Shown here one piece after another: positions 1 to 8,250 of a stretch of DNA of 35,524 nt. The position numbers and the translations under genes are program-made. Within the stretch, counting starts at the first letter, position 1. Each line of letters starts with the position of its first letter. A model generated the notes under the pieces. It did not search any database, had not been told where the DNA came from, and worked only from the letters and a program-made list of their open reading frames with translations. The stretch is from Gammaproteobacteria bacterium. Its GTDB lineage: Bacteria > Pseudomonadota > Gammaproteobacteria > GCA-001735895. Location of the stretch: NCBI GenBank assembly GCA_022340305.1, contig JAJDOF010000086.1, positions 1-35,524 on the forward strand, given 5' to 3'.

Positions 1-191
1 ATGCGTTTTACGGTGAGCATCAGGGGGTGCAGATCGCGCGTAAGCATATCAACTGGCAACTTGCCCATAACGACAGTTATGCCAAGGTCAAGCCGCTGTT
101 AATGCAGGCACAGACAGCAACGCAGCAGCTCGACACGATCAATGCTTACTTTCACGACTGCAACTGGGACAGCTTTGATTTGGCGTGTTGA
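1..191 (+). CDS. dusB: tRNA-dihydrouridine synthase B, 3' end only
   Basis: This is the last 62 codons of a gene entering from the left edge, read in the frame beginning at base 3 and ending at TGA 189-191. DusB reduces uridine to dihydrouridine in the tRNA D-loop using FMN and NADPH. The visible tail carries the typical C-terminal helical-domain signature, FYGEHQGVQIARKHINW, where the family reads YGE..G.RIARKHI.WY. The catalytic barrel lies outside the window. The stop overlaps the start of fis, and dusB-fis is a long-known conserved operon in Gammaproteobacteria, which supports both calls. Confidence 0.9.
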   Translation, partial: AFYGEHQGVQIARKHINWQLAHNDSYAKVKPLLMQAQTATQQLDTINAYFHDCNWDSFDLAC

Positions 192-472
192 AATATGCCA
201 GTGGTTTAACGTGGTTAGAGAGTGTGGCGATCAAGAAAAACACAAGTTTGTTGCAGCAATCGGTAGAACAGACGATTCGAAAATACCTGAATGACCTGGA
301 CGGCGAGGTACCCTGCAACCTGTTTGAAACGGTGATGTCTGAAGTCGAGCAGCCGATGCTGAAAACTGTACTCCACCATTGTGACAACAACCAATCCAGG
401 ACGGCCTCCTGCCTCGGCATCAACCGCGGTACCCTGCGCAAGAAACTTAAGCAATACCATATCGAACACTAA
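185..472 (+). CDS. fis: Nucleoid-associated DNA-binding protein Fis
   Basis: Fis is a homodimeric nucleoid protein that bends DNA and activates rRNA and tRNA promoters during fast growth. The product has 95 residues, close to the usual 98. The C-terminal helix-turn-helix is clear: NQSRTASCLGINRGTLRKKL against NQTRAAL.MGINRGTLRKKL in enteric Fis. The N-terminal part (about 1-45) is more divergent, as is usual. The start is GTG at 185, 7 bases inside dusB; a TTG follows immediately at 188 and could be used instead. No ATG is available before the conserved region. The overlap implies translational coupling with dusB, matching the known operon. No separate fis promoter can be judged because its upstream DNA is dusB coding sequence. 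Confidence 0.93.
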   Translation: MLKYASGLTWLESVAIKKNTSLLQQSVEQTIRKYLNDLDGEVPCNLFETVMSEVEQPMLKTVLHHCDNNQSRTASCLGINRGTLRKKLKQYHIEH

Positions 473-493
473 TACTGCCCATTTTCAATACAG

Positions 494-517
494 CCGATTT
501 TCACAATCGGATATAAT
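494..517 (+). promoter_or_regulatory. Candidate purHD promoter with an inverted repeat abutting the -10
   Basis: A perfect -10 hexamer TATAAT lies at 512-517, 33 bp upstream of the purH ATG. Immediately before it is an inverted repeat, CCGATT (494-499), 5-nt spacer, AATCGG (505-510). No good -35 is seen at 17-bp spacing, so an activator may be needed or the repeat may be an operator. It does not resemble the enteric PurR box. The repeat could also serve as a weak hairpin behind fis, although no T-run follows. Confidence 0.4.
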
Positions 518-549
518 GCCCCCTTTCTCAATATCGACACGGACCCGCA

Positions 550-2106
550 ATGCCCCAAGCTATACGTCGCGCGCTGATCAGCGTCTCAGATAAAACCGGC
601 ATCATCGAACTGGCGCAAGCTCTAGTGGACAACGATGTCGAACTCCTGTCTACCGGCGGCACCGCCGCGCTGCTCGCCGAACAGGGTGTCGCCGTCACGG
701 AAATTTCCGACTATACGGGCTTTCCCGAAATGATGGCTGGTCGTGTCAAAACCCTGCACCCGAAAGTGCACGGTGGCATTCTCGGCCGCCGCGGTATCGA
801 TGAAGCAGTCATGGAGGATCACGGTATCAAACCGATCGACCTGGTCATCATCAACCTGTATCCATTTCAGAAAACGGTGGCTAATCCGGATTGCAGCCTC
901 GAAGATGCAATCGAGAATATCGATATCGGTGGTCCGGCGATGGTGCGTGCCGCGGCCAAGAATCACGCCAGCGTTACTGTTGTTGTCGACCCCGGCGACT
1001 ACTCCCAATTACGGCAGGAGATGGCAGCCGACAATTCGGTTAGCGATAGCATGCGTTTCTCGCTGGCGATCAAGGCCTACGAACATACCGCCCAATACGA
1101 TGGAGCCATTGCCAACTACTTTGGTCGGCTGACACATGCTGGCGCACAGCAGGAATTCTCGCGCACGCTGAATATGCAGTATCATCACGCCATGTCGATG
1201 CGCTATGGGGAAAACCCGCATCAAACCGCGGCTTTTTATACGGCAGCGAATAACCGCGAACCGAGTGTATCCAACGCCCGACTGATCCAGGGCAAGGCAC
1301 TGTCCTTCAATAACATCGCCGATACCGATGCAGCACTCGAGTGCGTCAAGCAATTCAGTGACCCCTGCTGTGTAATCGTCAAACATGCCAATCCCTGTGG
1401 CGTGGCCATCGCTGCAGGCATCGAACAGGCTTACCAACGGGCTTTCAGCACCGACCCTGAATCGGCTTTTGGTGGCATAATTGCGTTTAACCGTCCGTTA
1501 GACGCCGTCACCGCCAGCGCAATTATCGAACAGCAGTTTGTCGAGGTCATCATCGCCCCCGGCATTCTGGAAGGTGCCACTGCAGCGGTCGCCAGCAAGG
1601 AAAATGTGCGCCTGCTGTGTTGTGAGCCATGGGATGAAGCGCAGTCTCGCTATGACTACAAACACGTCAACGGCGGACTGCTGGTGCAGCAGGCCGACCA
1701 GCAGCTTTACCAGGGTCTCGATGTCGTCAGTGAAATCAAGCCCGATGAACAGCAAATGCAGGACCTGGTGTTTGCCTGGCAGGTCGCCAAATTCGTCAAG
1801 TCAAATGCGATCATCTACGCACGTGACAACATGACCATCGGTATCGGCGCTGGACAGATGTCTCGCATCAACAGTGCGCGTATTGCCGCCATCAAAGCGT
1901 CACATGCGGGATTCGAGGTGGCCGGTGCGGCGATGGCTTCGGACGCGTTCTTCCCATTTCGTGACGGTATCGATGCCGCCAGCGAAGTCGGTATCCGCGC
2001 CGTCATCCAGCCGGGTGGGTCGATGCGTGATGAAGATGTCATCGCCGCGGCAAATGAGCACGGTATGGCGATGGTATTCACCGGCATGCGCCACTTTCGA
2101 CACTAG
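550..2106 (+). CDS. purH: Bifunctional AICAR formyltransferase / IMP cyclohydrolase
   Basis: PurH catalyses the last two steps of IMP synthesis: 10-formyl-THF-dependent formylation of AICAR, then ring closure. At 518 residues it is close to the usual 520-530. The N-terminal cyclohydrolase (MGS-like) domain starts with [10 protein letters not shown] and carries [17 protein letters not shown] at about 65-81. The transformylase domain has [13 protein letters not shown] (218-230), the catalytic Lys-His in VKHANPCG (278-279), [12 protein letters not shown], and [11 protein letters not shown] with a GAGQMSR motif near the C-terminus. All key motifs look intact. The ATG at 550 is followed at once by the conserved N-terminus. 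purD follows 18 bp downstream, so the two are almost certainly cotranscribed. Confidence 0.97.
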   Translation: MPQAIRRALISVSDKTGIIELAQALVDNDVELLSTGGTAALLAEQGVAVTEISDYTGFPEMMAGRVKTLHPKVHGGILGRRGIDEAVMEDHGIKPIDLVIINLYPFQKTVANPDCSLEDAIENIDIGGPAMVRAAAKNHASVTVVVDPGDYSQLRQEMAADNSVSDSMRFSLAIKAYEHTAQYDGAIANYFGRLTHAGAQQEFSRTLNMQYHHAMSMRYGENPHQTAAFYTAANNREPSVSNARLIQGKALSFNNIADTDAALECVKQFSDPCCVIVKHANPCGVAIAAGIEQAYQRAFSTDPESAFGGIIAFNRPLDAVTASAIIEQQFVEVIIAPGILEGATAAVASKENVRLLCCEPWDEAQSRYDYKHVNGGLLVQQADQQLYQGLDVVSEIKPDEQQMQDLVFAWQVAKFVKSNAIIYARDNMTIGIGAGQMSRINSARIAAIKASHAGFEVAGAAMASDAFFPFRDGIDAASEVGIRAVIQPGGSMRDEDVIAAANEHGMAMVFTGMRHFRH

Positions 2107-2124
2107 CCAGACCAGAGCAATCGA

Positions 2125-3399
2125 ATGAAGTTGTTAATTGTCGGGGGCGGTGGGCGTGAACACGCGCTGGCATGGAAAGCGATTCAGTCCAGCCTCGTCG
2201 AACGGGTGTATATCGCGCCCGGTAACGCGGGCAGCGCGCTCGAACACAATGTCGAGAATATTGATATCGGCGCGGAGGACATCGATTCGCTGTTGGCATT
2301 CGCCGAGGCCAACGGGGTCGGCCTGACCATCGTCGGACCGGAGGCACCGTTGGTGGCAGGTATCGTGGATCGCTTCGCAGCGGCAGGCCAGATCATATTC
2401 GGCCCCACGGCAAACGCCGCACAACTCGAAGGTTCGAAGACCTTTACCAAGGAATTCCTCGCACGCCACCAAATTCCTACTGCCGCTTACCAGAGCTTCA
2501 CCGATCTCGACGCGGCCTGCGCCTATGCAGCCCGGCAAACTATACCGATAGTCATCAAGGCGGACGGCCTGGCGGCCGGCAAGGGGGTCATCATCGCTCA
2601 CAGCCACGCCGAGGCAGACGCCACGATTCGCGATATGCTCGCGGATAATCGCTTTGGTGAGGCAGGACACCGGGTTGTCATCGAAGACTTTCTGGTTGGC
2701 GAGGAAGCAAGCTATATCTGCATCGTCGACGGTGAGCAAGTGCTGCCCATGGCAAGTTCGCAGGATCACAAGGCACGTGACGACGGTGATCTCGGGCCCA
2801 ATACCGGTGGCATGGGCGCTTACTCACCGGCACCCGTGGTAAGCGCGGATATCGAAGCACAGATTTTGCGTGACATCATTCGCCCGACGGTGATCGCGAT
2901 GAATGCCGAAGGCAATCGGTACCGAGGTTTTTTATATGCCGGGCTGATGATTGGCAACGACGGCATCGCGCGCGTGATTGAATACAATTGTCGCTTTGGC
3001 GATCCCGAAACCCAGCCTATTCTAATGCGCCTAGAATCGGATATCGTCGATCTTTGTCTCGCGGCATGCCAGGGCGAACTTGCAACCCGCAGCGCGAGCT
3101 GGGACAAACGCGCCAGCGTCGGCGTGGTCCTCGCGGCCCGAGGATATCCCGGTGACTATGCCAGGGGCGACCTGATCGAAAACATCCCGGCTGATTCGGA
3201 AAACGGCAAGGTTTTCCATGCCGGTACTCGTGCCGACGCCGATGGCAATATTCGTTGCGATGGTGGGCGCGTATTATGCGCTGTCGGGCTCGGCAAAGAT
3301 GTGCGCGAAGCGCAGCAACGCGCTTATGAACTAGTGGCAAAAATCAACTGGGATTCGGCAATTTATCGTACCGATATCGGCAACAAGGCAATTAAATAA
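2125..3399 (+). CDS. purD: Phosphoribosylamine-glycine ligase (GAR synthetase)
   Basis: PurD joins 5-phosphoribosylamine and glycine with ATP to make GAR, the second step of purine synthesis. The 424-residue length is typical. The N-terminus MKLLIVGGGGREHALAWK is the family hallmark. The ATP-grasp core shows KADGLAAGKGV near residue 150, a DHKARDDGDLGPNTGGMG block near 217-234, and metal-site residues in EYNCRFGDPETQ. The gene sits 18 bp behind purH in the usual purH-purD order. The following 140 bp is AT-rich and has no convincing intrinsic terminator. Confidence 0.97.
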   Translation: MKLLIVGGGGREHALAWKAIQSSLVERVYIAPGNAGSALEHNVENIDIGAEDIDSLLAFAEANGVGLTIVGPEAPLVAGIVDRFAAAGQIIFGPTANAAQLEGSKTFTKEFLARHQIPTAAYQSFTDLDAACAYAARQTIPIVIKADGLAAGKGVIIAHSHAEADATIRDMLADNRFGEAGHRVVIEDFLVGEEASYICIVDGEQVLPMASSQDHKARDDGDLGPNTGGMGAYSPAPVVSADIEAQILRDIIRPTVIAMNAEGNRYRGFLYAGLMIGNDGIARVIEYNCRFGDPETQPILMRLESDIVDLCLAACQGELATRSASWDKRASVGVVLAARGYPGDYARGDLIENIPADSENGKVFHAGTRADADGNIRCDGGRVLCAVGLGKDVREAQQRAYELVAKINWDSAIYRTDIGNKAIK

Positions 3400-3540
3400 A
3401 CTTCAGTTATATGCGAAACATAATGTGCTTTGTCAGCATTATCCTGTAAGCCACTGAGCCAGAATGTAAAAAATCACATCCCTGTGAAATCGACACAACC
3501 ACTATATATTGTATGTGTATAAATTTAATACCGCAATATA

Positions 3541-3568
3541 TTGTGATTTCATGACAAATCACTATACT
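3541..3568 (+). promoter_or_regulatory. Candidate sigma70 promoter for the zinc-ribbon gene
   Basis: TTGTGA (3541-3546), 16-bp spacer, TATACT (3563-3568). Both hexamers are near consensus and lie in an AT-rich stretch. Transcription would begin about 20 bp before the ATG at 3596, leaving room for the AGGGA ribosome site. This separates the small genes from the purHD operon. Confidence 0.5.
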
Positions 3569-3595
3569 ACGCCGAACCAATTCAGGGATTTGCAT

Positions 3596-3802
3596 ATGAA
3601 GTGCCCCAATTGCAGCTCGCAAATGTTTATCGCCGACGAGAATGTCAGTTCAAAAAGTCACGTGACCTTTTTTAGCTGCAGCCTTTGTGTCAGTAAACAC
3701 GTGTCATCGGAACCGATTATCGAAGCCCTGAGCCAGTCGAAAAGTCAATCGACTGACACATTATTCGCCCAGCCCGCAGCGCGGGTTCAATACGCAGTCT
3801 GA
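3596..3802 (+). CDS. Small four-cysteine zinc-ribbon protein, unknown function
   Basis: A 68-residue protein. The first 31 residues form a treble-cysteine-pair zinc-ribbon pattern: CPNC at 3-6 and CSLC at 28-31, i.e. C-x2-C-x21-C-x2-C. The remaining half (SEPIIEALSQSKSQSTDT...) is polar and probably partly disordered. I chose the ATG at 3596 because it starts directly at the first cysteine pair and is preceded by AGGGA at a good distance. The frame is open upstream to about 3509, but that extension crosses the predicted promoter and does not look protein-like. No specific function can be assigned. Such ribbons occur in small nucleic-acid-binding proteins and in zinc-sensing or zinc-storage peptides. 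Confidence 0.7.
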   Translation: MKCPNCSSQMFIADENVSSKSHVTFFSCSLCVSKHVSSEPIIEALSQSKSQSTDTLFAQPAARVQYAV

Positions 3803-3849
3803 GACTTCACGACTGCCGCTCAAAGGCGACTGGGTTGATGTTTTACAGG

Positions 3850-3861
3850 CCTGATATCAGG
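3850..3861. repeat. 12-bp perfect palindrome overlapping a Shine-Dalgarno
   Basis: CCTGATATCAGG is self-complementary over 12 bp. Its right arm supplies the first G's of the AGGAGG ribosome site at 3859-3864 of the next frame. It may be a protein-binding site or may partly occlude the ribosome site in the mRNA. The true role is unknown, and GATATC cores are common in this genome. Confidence 0.4.
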
Positions 3862-3870
3862 AGGTTAGTA

Positions 3871-3987
3871 ATGGAGAGGCTAAACTATCAATTTCGTATC
3901 GACTGGTCAGGCATTAAAGACAGGCTCGTCTATTTGCCCGGTGCGGCTATCATGGCCTACGGACTCTGGTTGACGCTAACCGTCTGA
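3871..3987 (+). CDS. Putative 38-residue small membrane protein
   Basis: An ATG preceded by a near-perfect AGGAGG at 6-nt spacing opens a 39-codon frame ending in TGA at 3985-3987. The N-terminal half is polar and charged (MERLNYQFRIDWSGIKDR). The C-terminal half from about residue 19 is hydrophobic (LVYLPGAAIMAYGLWLTLTV) and long enough for one membrane pass. It lies 68 bp behind the zinc-ribbon gene in the same direction and could be cotranscribed. Its 3' end faces the sensor-kinase gene. I do not recognise a family. The evidence is the ribosome site plus composition, so it remains a prediction. Confidence 0.5.
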   Translation: MERLNYQFRIDWSGIKDRLVYLPGAAIMAYGLWLTLTV

Positions 3988-4033
3988 TTCGTATTCGAGA
4001 AACAGCCACGCAGCCGGGTTCATTGTCTCAGCG

Positions 4034-4060
4034 GCTGAATCATCAAGCCGTTCAGCTTTT
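4034..4060 (+). terminator. Weak intrinsic terminator candidate behind the small genes
   Basis: GCTGAA (4034-4039), 11-nt loop, TTCAGC (4051-4056), then TTTT. The 6-bp stem and four T's make it marginal. It overlaps the last codons of the convergent sensor-kinase gene. Confidence 0.3.
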
Positions 4061-5401
4061 CTGAAATTTAAGACTGACCTGCAACCCCCCCAGTTTGCCA
4101 CGGCCAAAGCCGAGCTCGATACTGTAGGAATCGACGATGTCGGCGACCACTGCCAGGCCGATGCCCTGCCCCTCGGTCGCTTCGTCGAGGCGCGTGCCCC
4201 GGTTCAGAATTTGTTCAATTTCCTTATCCTCCAAGCCCTCGCCGTCGTCCTCTACCACCATATTTATCGAGCGGCTCATCTCGTCCATTTCTACTAGCAC
4301 CGAAATCCGGCTGTTGCCATACTTGAATGCATTGTCGAGCAGATTACCAACGATCTCGAGACAGTCGCCCTCATCCATGCGCAACGCCATCGTCGCCGGC
4401 AGACTGCGTTCCACCCGCACCTGCTTTTCCCGGTAAACCTTTTCCAGCGCTGATAACAATTTTTCGATGATCGCAATCAGATCCACCGGCTTGCTGATAC
4501 TCATTTCGGCAACGCTACTCGCCTTTTGCAACTGGTAGGAAACAATCTGATTCATGCGATCCGTCTGCTCTCGCAGTGTTTCAATCTGTGACTGTTCGAG
4601 CTGTAACTGGTCGCCAAGCCCGGTCAATACCGCAAGTGGGGTTTTCAGGCTATGTGCAAGATCATCCATCGCGTTGCGGTAGCGCTGGCGTTGATACTGT
4701 TCGCGTTTCAGCAGTATGTTGAGGTTTTCGGTTAATGGCGCGATTTCAGACGGGTATTGCTGTTCAAACCCGGTTTGGCGCTGATCCTCTATCGCCTTGA
4801 CTTCGAGCCCGATCTTCTGCAACGGTCTCAGACTCCAGCGGGTTACCAGGTACATCACCACCAACAACAGCAGCGTGGTGACGATCAACCAGGCCCACAG
4901 CGTTTGGCGAAACCGGTTCAACTGCTCAAAGTAGTCAACCGCGTTGCGCCACACCACGACATCATAACGGCGTAACTTGTTATTGCTATCCGGCCACTGC
5001 AGGGCAAAACCCAGGCGGAAATAAGGCGTTGCAAGATGCTGCGTGGTCTCAAACTGCCATTCGCCAAGTTCGCCCGGTGCGATCGCGGGAAAGCCGATGG
5101 TGATCGATCTGGAGCGCCAGATTTCACGATTGTCGCGATCGTATAGCAGTGCATACAATCCGGAGTTACGCGTAATCAGGTCGGGCTCAAACAGGCGATC
5201 CGCAGAAACGGTAATTTCGAGCCCATCAGCATCGCGATTGACCGCCGCCAGCAGGCTGTAGATGAGCAGTTGCAGGCCATCCTCTTCGGCCTGTAATGCA
5301 CGCTCGACTACGGCTCGCTCCAATGCGACCGCGGTCAGTACCATGAAGATCACCAGTACCACCATCGATACCAGCGTCAATCTCGACTTTATCGATTTCA
5401 C
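4052..5401 (-). CDS. phoQ: PhoQ-like sensor histidine kinase
   Basis: An inner-membrane sensor kinase of 449 residues. The first membrane helix is about 7-28 and the second about 169-187, enclosing a periplasmic sensor of about 140 residues. A HAMP-like linker follows, then the phosphoacceptor His250 in DDLAHSLKTPLAVL, which is the PhoQ-type H-box. The N-box is NLLDNAFKYG (353-362), and the ATP lid has EDDGEG (384-389) and GQGIGLAVV (411-419). All catalytic motifs are intact. The periplasmic domain has no obvious acidic cluster like the one that binds Mg2+ in enteric PhoQ, so the signal may differ. It is the second gene of an operon with the regulator, 31 bp downstream of it. The symbol rests on kinase-core and partner similarity. 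Confidence 0.8.
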   Translation of the reverse strand: MKSIKSRLTLVSMVVLVIFMVLTAVALERAVVERALQAEEDGLQLLIYSLLAAVNRDADGLEITVSADRLFEPDLITRNSGLYALLYDRDNREIWRSRSITIGFPAIAPGELGEWQFETTQHLATPYFRLGFALQWPDSNNKLRRYDVVVWRNAVDYFEQLNRFRQTLWAWLIVTTLLLLVVMYLVTRWSLRPLQKIGLEVKAIEDQRQTGFEQQYPSEIAPLTENLNILLKREQYQRQRYRNAMDDLAHSLKTPLAVLTGLGDQLQLEQSQIETLREQTDRMNQIVSYQLQKASSVAEMSISKPVDLIAIIEKLLSALEKVYREKQVRVERSLPATMALRMDEGDCLEIVGNLLDNAFKYGNSRISVLVEMDEMSRSINMVVEDDGEGLEDKEIEQILNRGTRLDEATEGQGIGLAVVADIVDSYSIELGFGRGKLGGLQVSLKFQKS

Positions 5402-5432
5402 CTAGTACTCCTGCAGTGGTATCTGCTGGTAT

Positions 5433-6119
5433 TCAGTGTTGCTCAACACGCTTCAGGGTGAATCGGTAGCCGCGTCCGCGCAGCGTTTCGATGGGTTTCA
5501 AATCTTCAGCAGGATCCAGCTTTTGGCGCAGGCGCCTGATGAATACCTCGATGACGTTACTGTCATTGTCGGATTCATCGTCGTAGAGGTGTTCGGTCAG
5601 TACCGACTTCGAGATGACCTCGCCCGCGTGCAACATCAGATATTCGAGTACCTTGTATTCGAAGGCGGTTAAATCCACCTCACGCTCGTCGACATAGGTG
5701 CGTTGCGTTGCCGTGTCGAGAGTGACCGGCGCACACAGGATGCGGGAATCCGACCAGCCCGATGCCCGCCGTATCAGGACCCTGATACGCGCCATCATTT
5801 CCTCGTGATGGAACGGTTTTACCAGGTAGTCGTCAGCGCCTGCATCGAGCCCTTCGACCTTGTCCTGCCAGCGTCCCCGCGCAGTCAATATCAGGATCGG
5901 GACCTTATTGCCCCGCTCGCGAATACGCTTGATCACTTCGAGTCCAGACATGCGTGGCAAACCCAGGTCGACGATGGCAACATCGGCCGGGAATTCCTGC
6001 ATCAGGTAAAGCCCTTCATCACCGTTATCGGCACTATCCACTGCAAAACCTTCGGACTTCAAGCGCGTGACGATTTGCTGCTGGATATCGATATCATCTT
6101 CTATGACTATCGCTCTCAT
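5433..6119 (-). CDS. phoP: PhoP-like response regulator (OmpR family)
   Basis: A 228-residue two-domain regulator. The receiver domain (1-115) has the acidic pocket EDD at 7-9, phosphoacceptor Asp51 in IVDLGLP, Thr79 and Lys101 in LVKPFH. The stretch LTARGRWQDKVEGLDAGADD and the following FHHEEMMAR are strikingly close to enteric PhoP. The C-terminal winged helix (about 130-222) ends with the RGRGYRFTL wing. GAGGA precedes the ATG at a suitable distance on the minus strand. The kinase gene follows 31 bp downstream. It is expected to control envelope or cation-homeostasis genes, by analogy only. Confidence 0.85.
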   Translation of the reverse strand: MRAIVIEDDIDIQQQIVTRLKSEGFAVDSADNGDEGLYLMQEFPADVAIVDLGLPRMSGLEVIKRIRERGNKVPILILTARGRWQDKVEGLDAGADDYLVKPFHHEEMMARIRVLIRRASGWSDSRILCAPVTLDTATQRTYVDEREVDLTAFEYKVLEYLMLHAGEVISKSVLTEHLYDDESDNDSNVIEVFIRRLRQKLDPAEDLKPIETLRGRGYRFTLKRVEQH

Positions 6120-6132
6120 TACTTTCCTCGTT

Positions 6133-6144
6133 AGAGATATCTCT
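6133..6144. repeat. 12-bp palindrome upstream of the response-regulator gene
   Basis: AGAGATATCTCT is a perfect 12-bp palindrome, 14 bp upstream of the regulator's start and inside the 56-bp gap to the next gene. It could be an operator, for example for autoregulation. No direct-repeat PhoP box was found with confidence in this gap. Confidence 0.35.
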
Positions 6145-6175
6145 CCTGGGGTTGTACAGCTCTGTTTAGCAAAGA

Positions 6176-6760
6176 TTAGATCACAGGCGTAAACTCGATG
6201 CGCATTTTTATATGCTTACCTGGATCGTAGGGCATGACCAGTTGGTATTGCCGACCACGATACTCGTAGGTCACGTCATATCCGTCCTGCACTTCTTCGT
6301 AACTAACCCGCTGATGGGTCTTGCAGTGTTCCTCGTATCCGGCCAGCACAGACTCCGAGTGTACATTGGCGTTGACTGCCTGATGGCCGATTTGTGCGCC
6401 GATGAGGGTGCCCATCGCTGTTGCCACCTTATTGCCTCGACCTTTGCCGATCTGGTGTCCGATAATGCCACCGATCAACCCCCCAGCGAGCATGCCACCA
6501 GCCGACTTATGCTCACCGCGAGTATGATAAACCGGCTCATCCCAGCATTCGCGCACCGGCGTCGATACTTTGACTTCGCGGTATAGTGGTCGAGCCTCTA
6601 GCACCGTGGCATATTCATACAGATCGTGCCGTGGTTCATGGATGCTCTTTTTGTGCCCCTGCTGTTTGTCAGCGGCACTGGCGACTCCGGCAAATACCAG
6701 CGCTGCGATCACTAGCGTCGTCGAGATCATGGTGGGCATTTTGGCTTTGTGGAATTTCAT
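6176..6760 (-). CDS. Periplasmic glycine-zipper (2TM, 17-kDa-antigen-like) protein
   Basis: A 194-residue exported protein. The N-terminal signal peptide has a basic start, a hydrophobic core TTLVIAALVFAGVASA and an ASA cleavage site near residue 30. There is no lipobox cysteine. The centre carries a glycine zipper, GGMLAGGLIGGIIGHQIG, typical of the Rick_17kDa_Anti/glycine-zipper-2TM family of envelope proteins. The C-terminal part has repeated aromatic strands (YEEVQDGYDVTYEYRGRQY). The ATG at 6760 has a GGAG about 7 bases upstream and begins the signal peptide; the frame continues 19 codons upstream without a better start. It lies just upstream of the PhoP/PhoQ-like operon in the same direction, a plausible envelope-stress context. 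The exact function is unknown. Confidence 0.75.
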   Translation of the reverse strand: MKFHKAKMPTMISTTLVIAALVFAGVASAADKQQGHKKSIHEPRHDLYEYATVLEARPLYREVKVSTPVRECWDEPVYHTRGEHKSAGGMLAGGLIGGIIGHQIGKGRGNKVATAMGTLIGAQIGHQAVNANVHSESVLAGYEEHCKTHQRVSYEEVQDGYDVTYEYRGRQYQLVMPYDPGKHIKMRIEFTPVI

Positions 6761-6867
6761 GTCATGCTCCTGCCTGTTGTGGATGATTAGCACTATAGGG
6801 AGAGATAACTTAATCACGCCTTAATGCCCCGGACAGGGCGATGCACAGTGAGCTATTTACGCATTTC

Positions 6868-6891
6868 GCGGGCTAAAACAGTTTTGCCCGC
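6868..6891 (-). terminator. Hairpin behind the antiporter gene
   Basis: GCGGGC (6868-6873) pairs with GCCCGC (6886-6891), and the inner AAAAC/GTTTT can extend the stem with one bulge. It lies 18 bp past the antiporter stop on the minus strand. No T-run follows, so it is either a weak terminator or an mRNA 3'-end stabiliser. Confidence 0.35.
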
Positions 6892-6908
6892 CATGAGTTG
6901 CAGGCCGA

Positions 6909-8078
6909 TCAATCCCGCCGCAACTTGTCGTTCAGGGCAATCGGTGTCGGGTATCGCGCCACGACGTAATAAGATGAGAATACGAAGCTGACCAGAGTTG
7001 CTATCTGAATCAGGTAAGAGACTTCGGCACGAATGATCGCCAGCTGGGCTGCCAAAACCGCAATCAACAGCGAAAATTCGCTCATCTGGCCCAGGCGCAT
7101 GGCGACCTCGGTGGAGCGCTCGGGCGTTTCCCTGGCAAGGCGCATCAGTGTCTGATACAGCAACGGTTTGACGGCTATTGCAATCAGGCTCAACCCCAGT
7201 GCCGCAAGCCAGATCTGGGGTAACACGCCGAGATTAAAACCAGCCCCGAGCGCCACGAAGAAAATAATAAGAAAGAAATCACGCAGCGGCTTCAGGCTCT
7301 CTGCAATAAACAGCGCGATGGGGCTGCGGGCCAACGACACTCCGGCGACAAAAGCTCCTATCTCATAGGACAGACCCAACTGCTCGGCAGCTTCGGCCAT
7401 GCCCAGACACCAACCCAAAGCAAGCAGAAATATATACTCCTGAATGCGATCGAAACGCGCGATAAGCCTGGCCAACAGATTTTTTTCCAGCAGGTAGGCT
7501 GCAACCACCAGTAATGGAAAGGCCAGCACAGGTTTAAGTACTGTCCACCAGCCGGCTTCACCAGCAACGCTGCTTTCGATCAAGACCAGCAGAAATATCG
7601 CGATGATATCCTGCAGTAACAGCACACTGATGATAATTTCCCCCGTATGCTGATGATGCAACACCGTGGTCGGTATCAATTTCAAGCCGATGATGGTGCT
7701 GGAAAACATCAGTGCTGCACCGACGATCAGCGCTTCCGTGGTGGTGTAGCCGAACATCAGGCTATAACCAAAACCGAGCACCAACAGTGCCAAGGAACTG
7801 ACCCCGGTTACGACCGTGGCCTCGCCCGCCAGCCGTATCAGCTCCTGTGGGTGCAGGTTCAGACCCAGCAGAAACAGCAGAAAAACAATGCCAACCCCGG
7901 AAATATTCTGAATCAGGCTGATATCCGTGATCAGCTGTATTCCCCAGGGGCCAATCAGCAAACCCAGTCCGATGTAGGCGATGATCAGCGATTGACGCAC
8001 CGTCATCGCCAGGGTTGCGAGGAACGCGGCCCCGCAAAAAATCAGAAACAAAATATAAACGATCGAACTGTCTTCCAT
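6909..8078 (-). CDS. Kef/CPA2-type cation:proton antiporter, membrane domain only
   Basis: A 390-residue integral membrane protein with about 11-13 hydrophobic segments, in the Na+/H+ exchanger (monovalent cation:proton antiporter-2) family. Typical features are an early glycine-rich segment (YIGLGLLIGPWG), the LLFLLGLNL segment and FSSTIIGLKL, followed by ALGWCLGMAEAAEQLGLSYEIGAFVAGVSLA. There is no C-terminal TrkA-N/RCK nucleotide-binding domain, unlike KefB/KefC (about 600 residues), so regulation by glutathione adducts is not expected. I started at the ATG at 8078 because the hydrophobic region begins there. The frame runs 64 codons further, but that part is basic and overlaps the divergent gene. 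Ion specificity cannot be read from sequence. Confidence 0.8.
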   Translation of the reverse strand: MEDSSIVYILFLIFCGAAFLATLAMTVRQSLIIAYIGLGLLIGPWGIQLITDISLIQNISGVGIVFLLFLLGLNLHPQELIRLAGEATVVTGVSSLALLVLGFGYSLMFGYTTTEALIVGAALMFSSTIIGLKLIPTTVLHHQHTGEIIISVLLLQDIIAIFLLVLIESSVAGEAGWWTVLKPVLAFPLLVVAAYLLEKNLLARLIARFDRIQEYIFLLALGWCLGMAEAAEQLGLSYEIGAFVAGVSLARSPIALFIAESLKPLRDFFLIIFFVALGAGFNLGVLPQIWLAALGLSLIAIAVKPLLYQTLMRLARETPERSTEVAMRLGQMSEFSLLIAVLAAQLAIIRAEVSYLIQIATLVSFVFSSYYVVARYPTPIALNDKLRRD

Positions 8079-8250
8079 ACGCTCGAGGTTATCATGGGCA
8101 GGCCGGGGCATACAGTCGGTATGACACAATCTCCCGCTCGCGACAACCGACAGCCTGGCGCACGACCTGCGGCATCTGGCAACGCGGCGGGGCTTGCTTT
8201 TTATAAACGTTTGCCTAAGCTTGTCGGCTGTTTCTGCAACGGCCCCATGA

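Noticed and set aside
494-510. Inverted repeat before purH as a PurR operator
   Set aside because: CCGATT-N5-AATCGG does not resemble the enteric PurR box (ACGCAAACGTTTGCGT).
6150-6175. A PhoP box upstream of the response regulator
   Set aside because: One TGTTTA hexamer is present but the second half-site at 11-bp spacing does not match, so autoregulation by a classical PhoP box is not supported.
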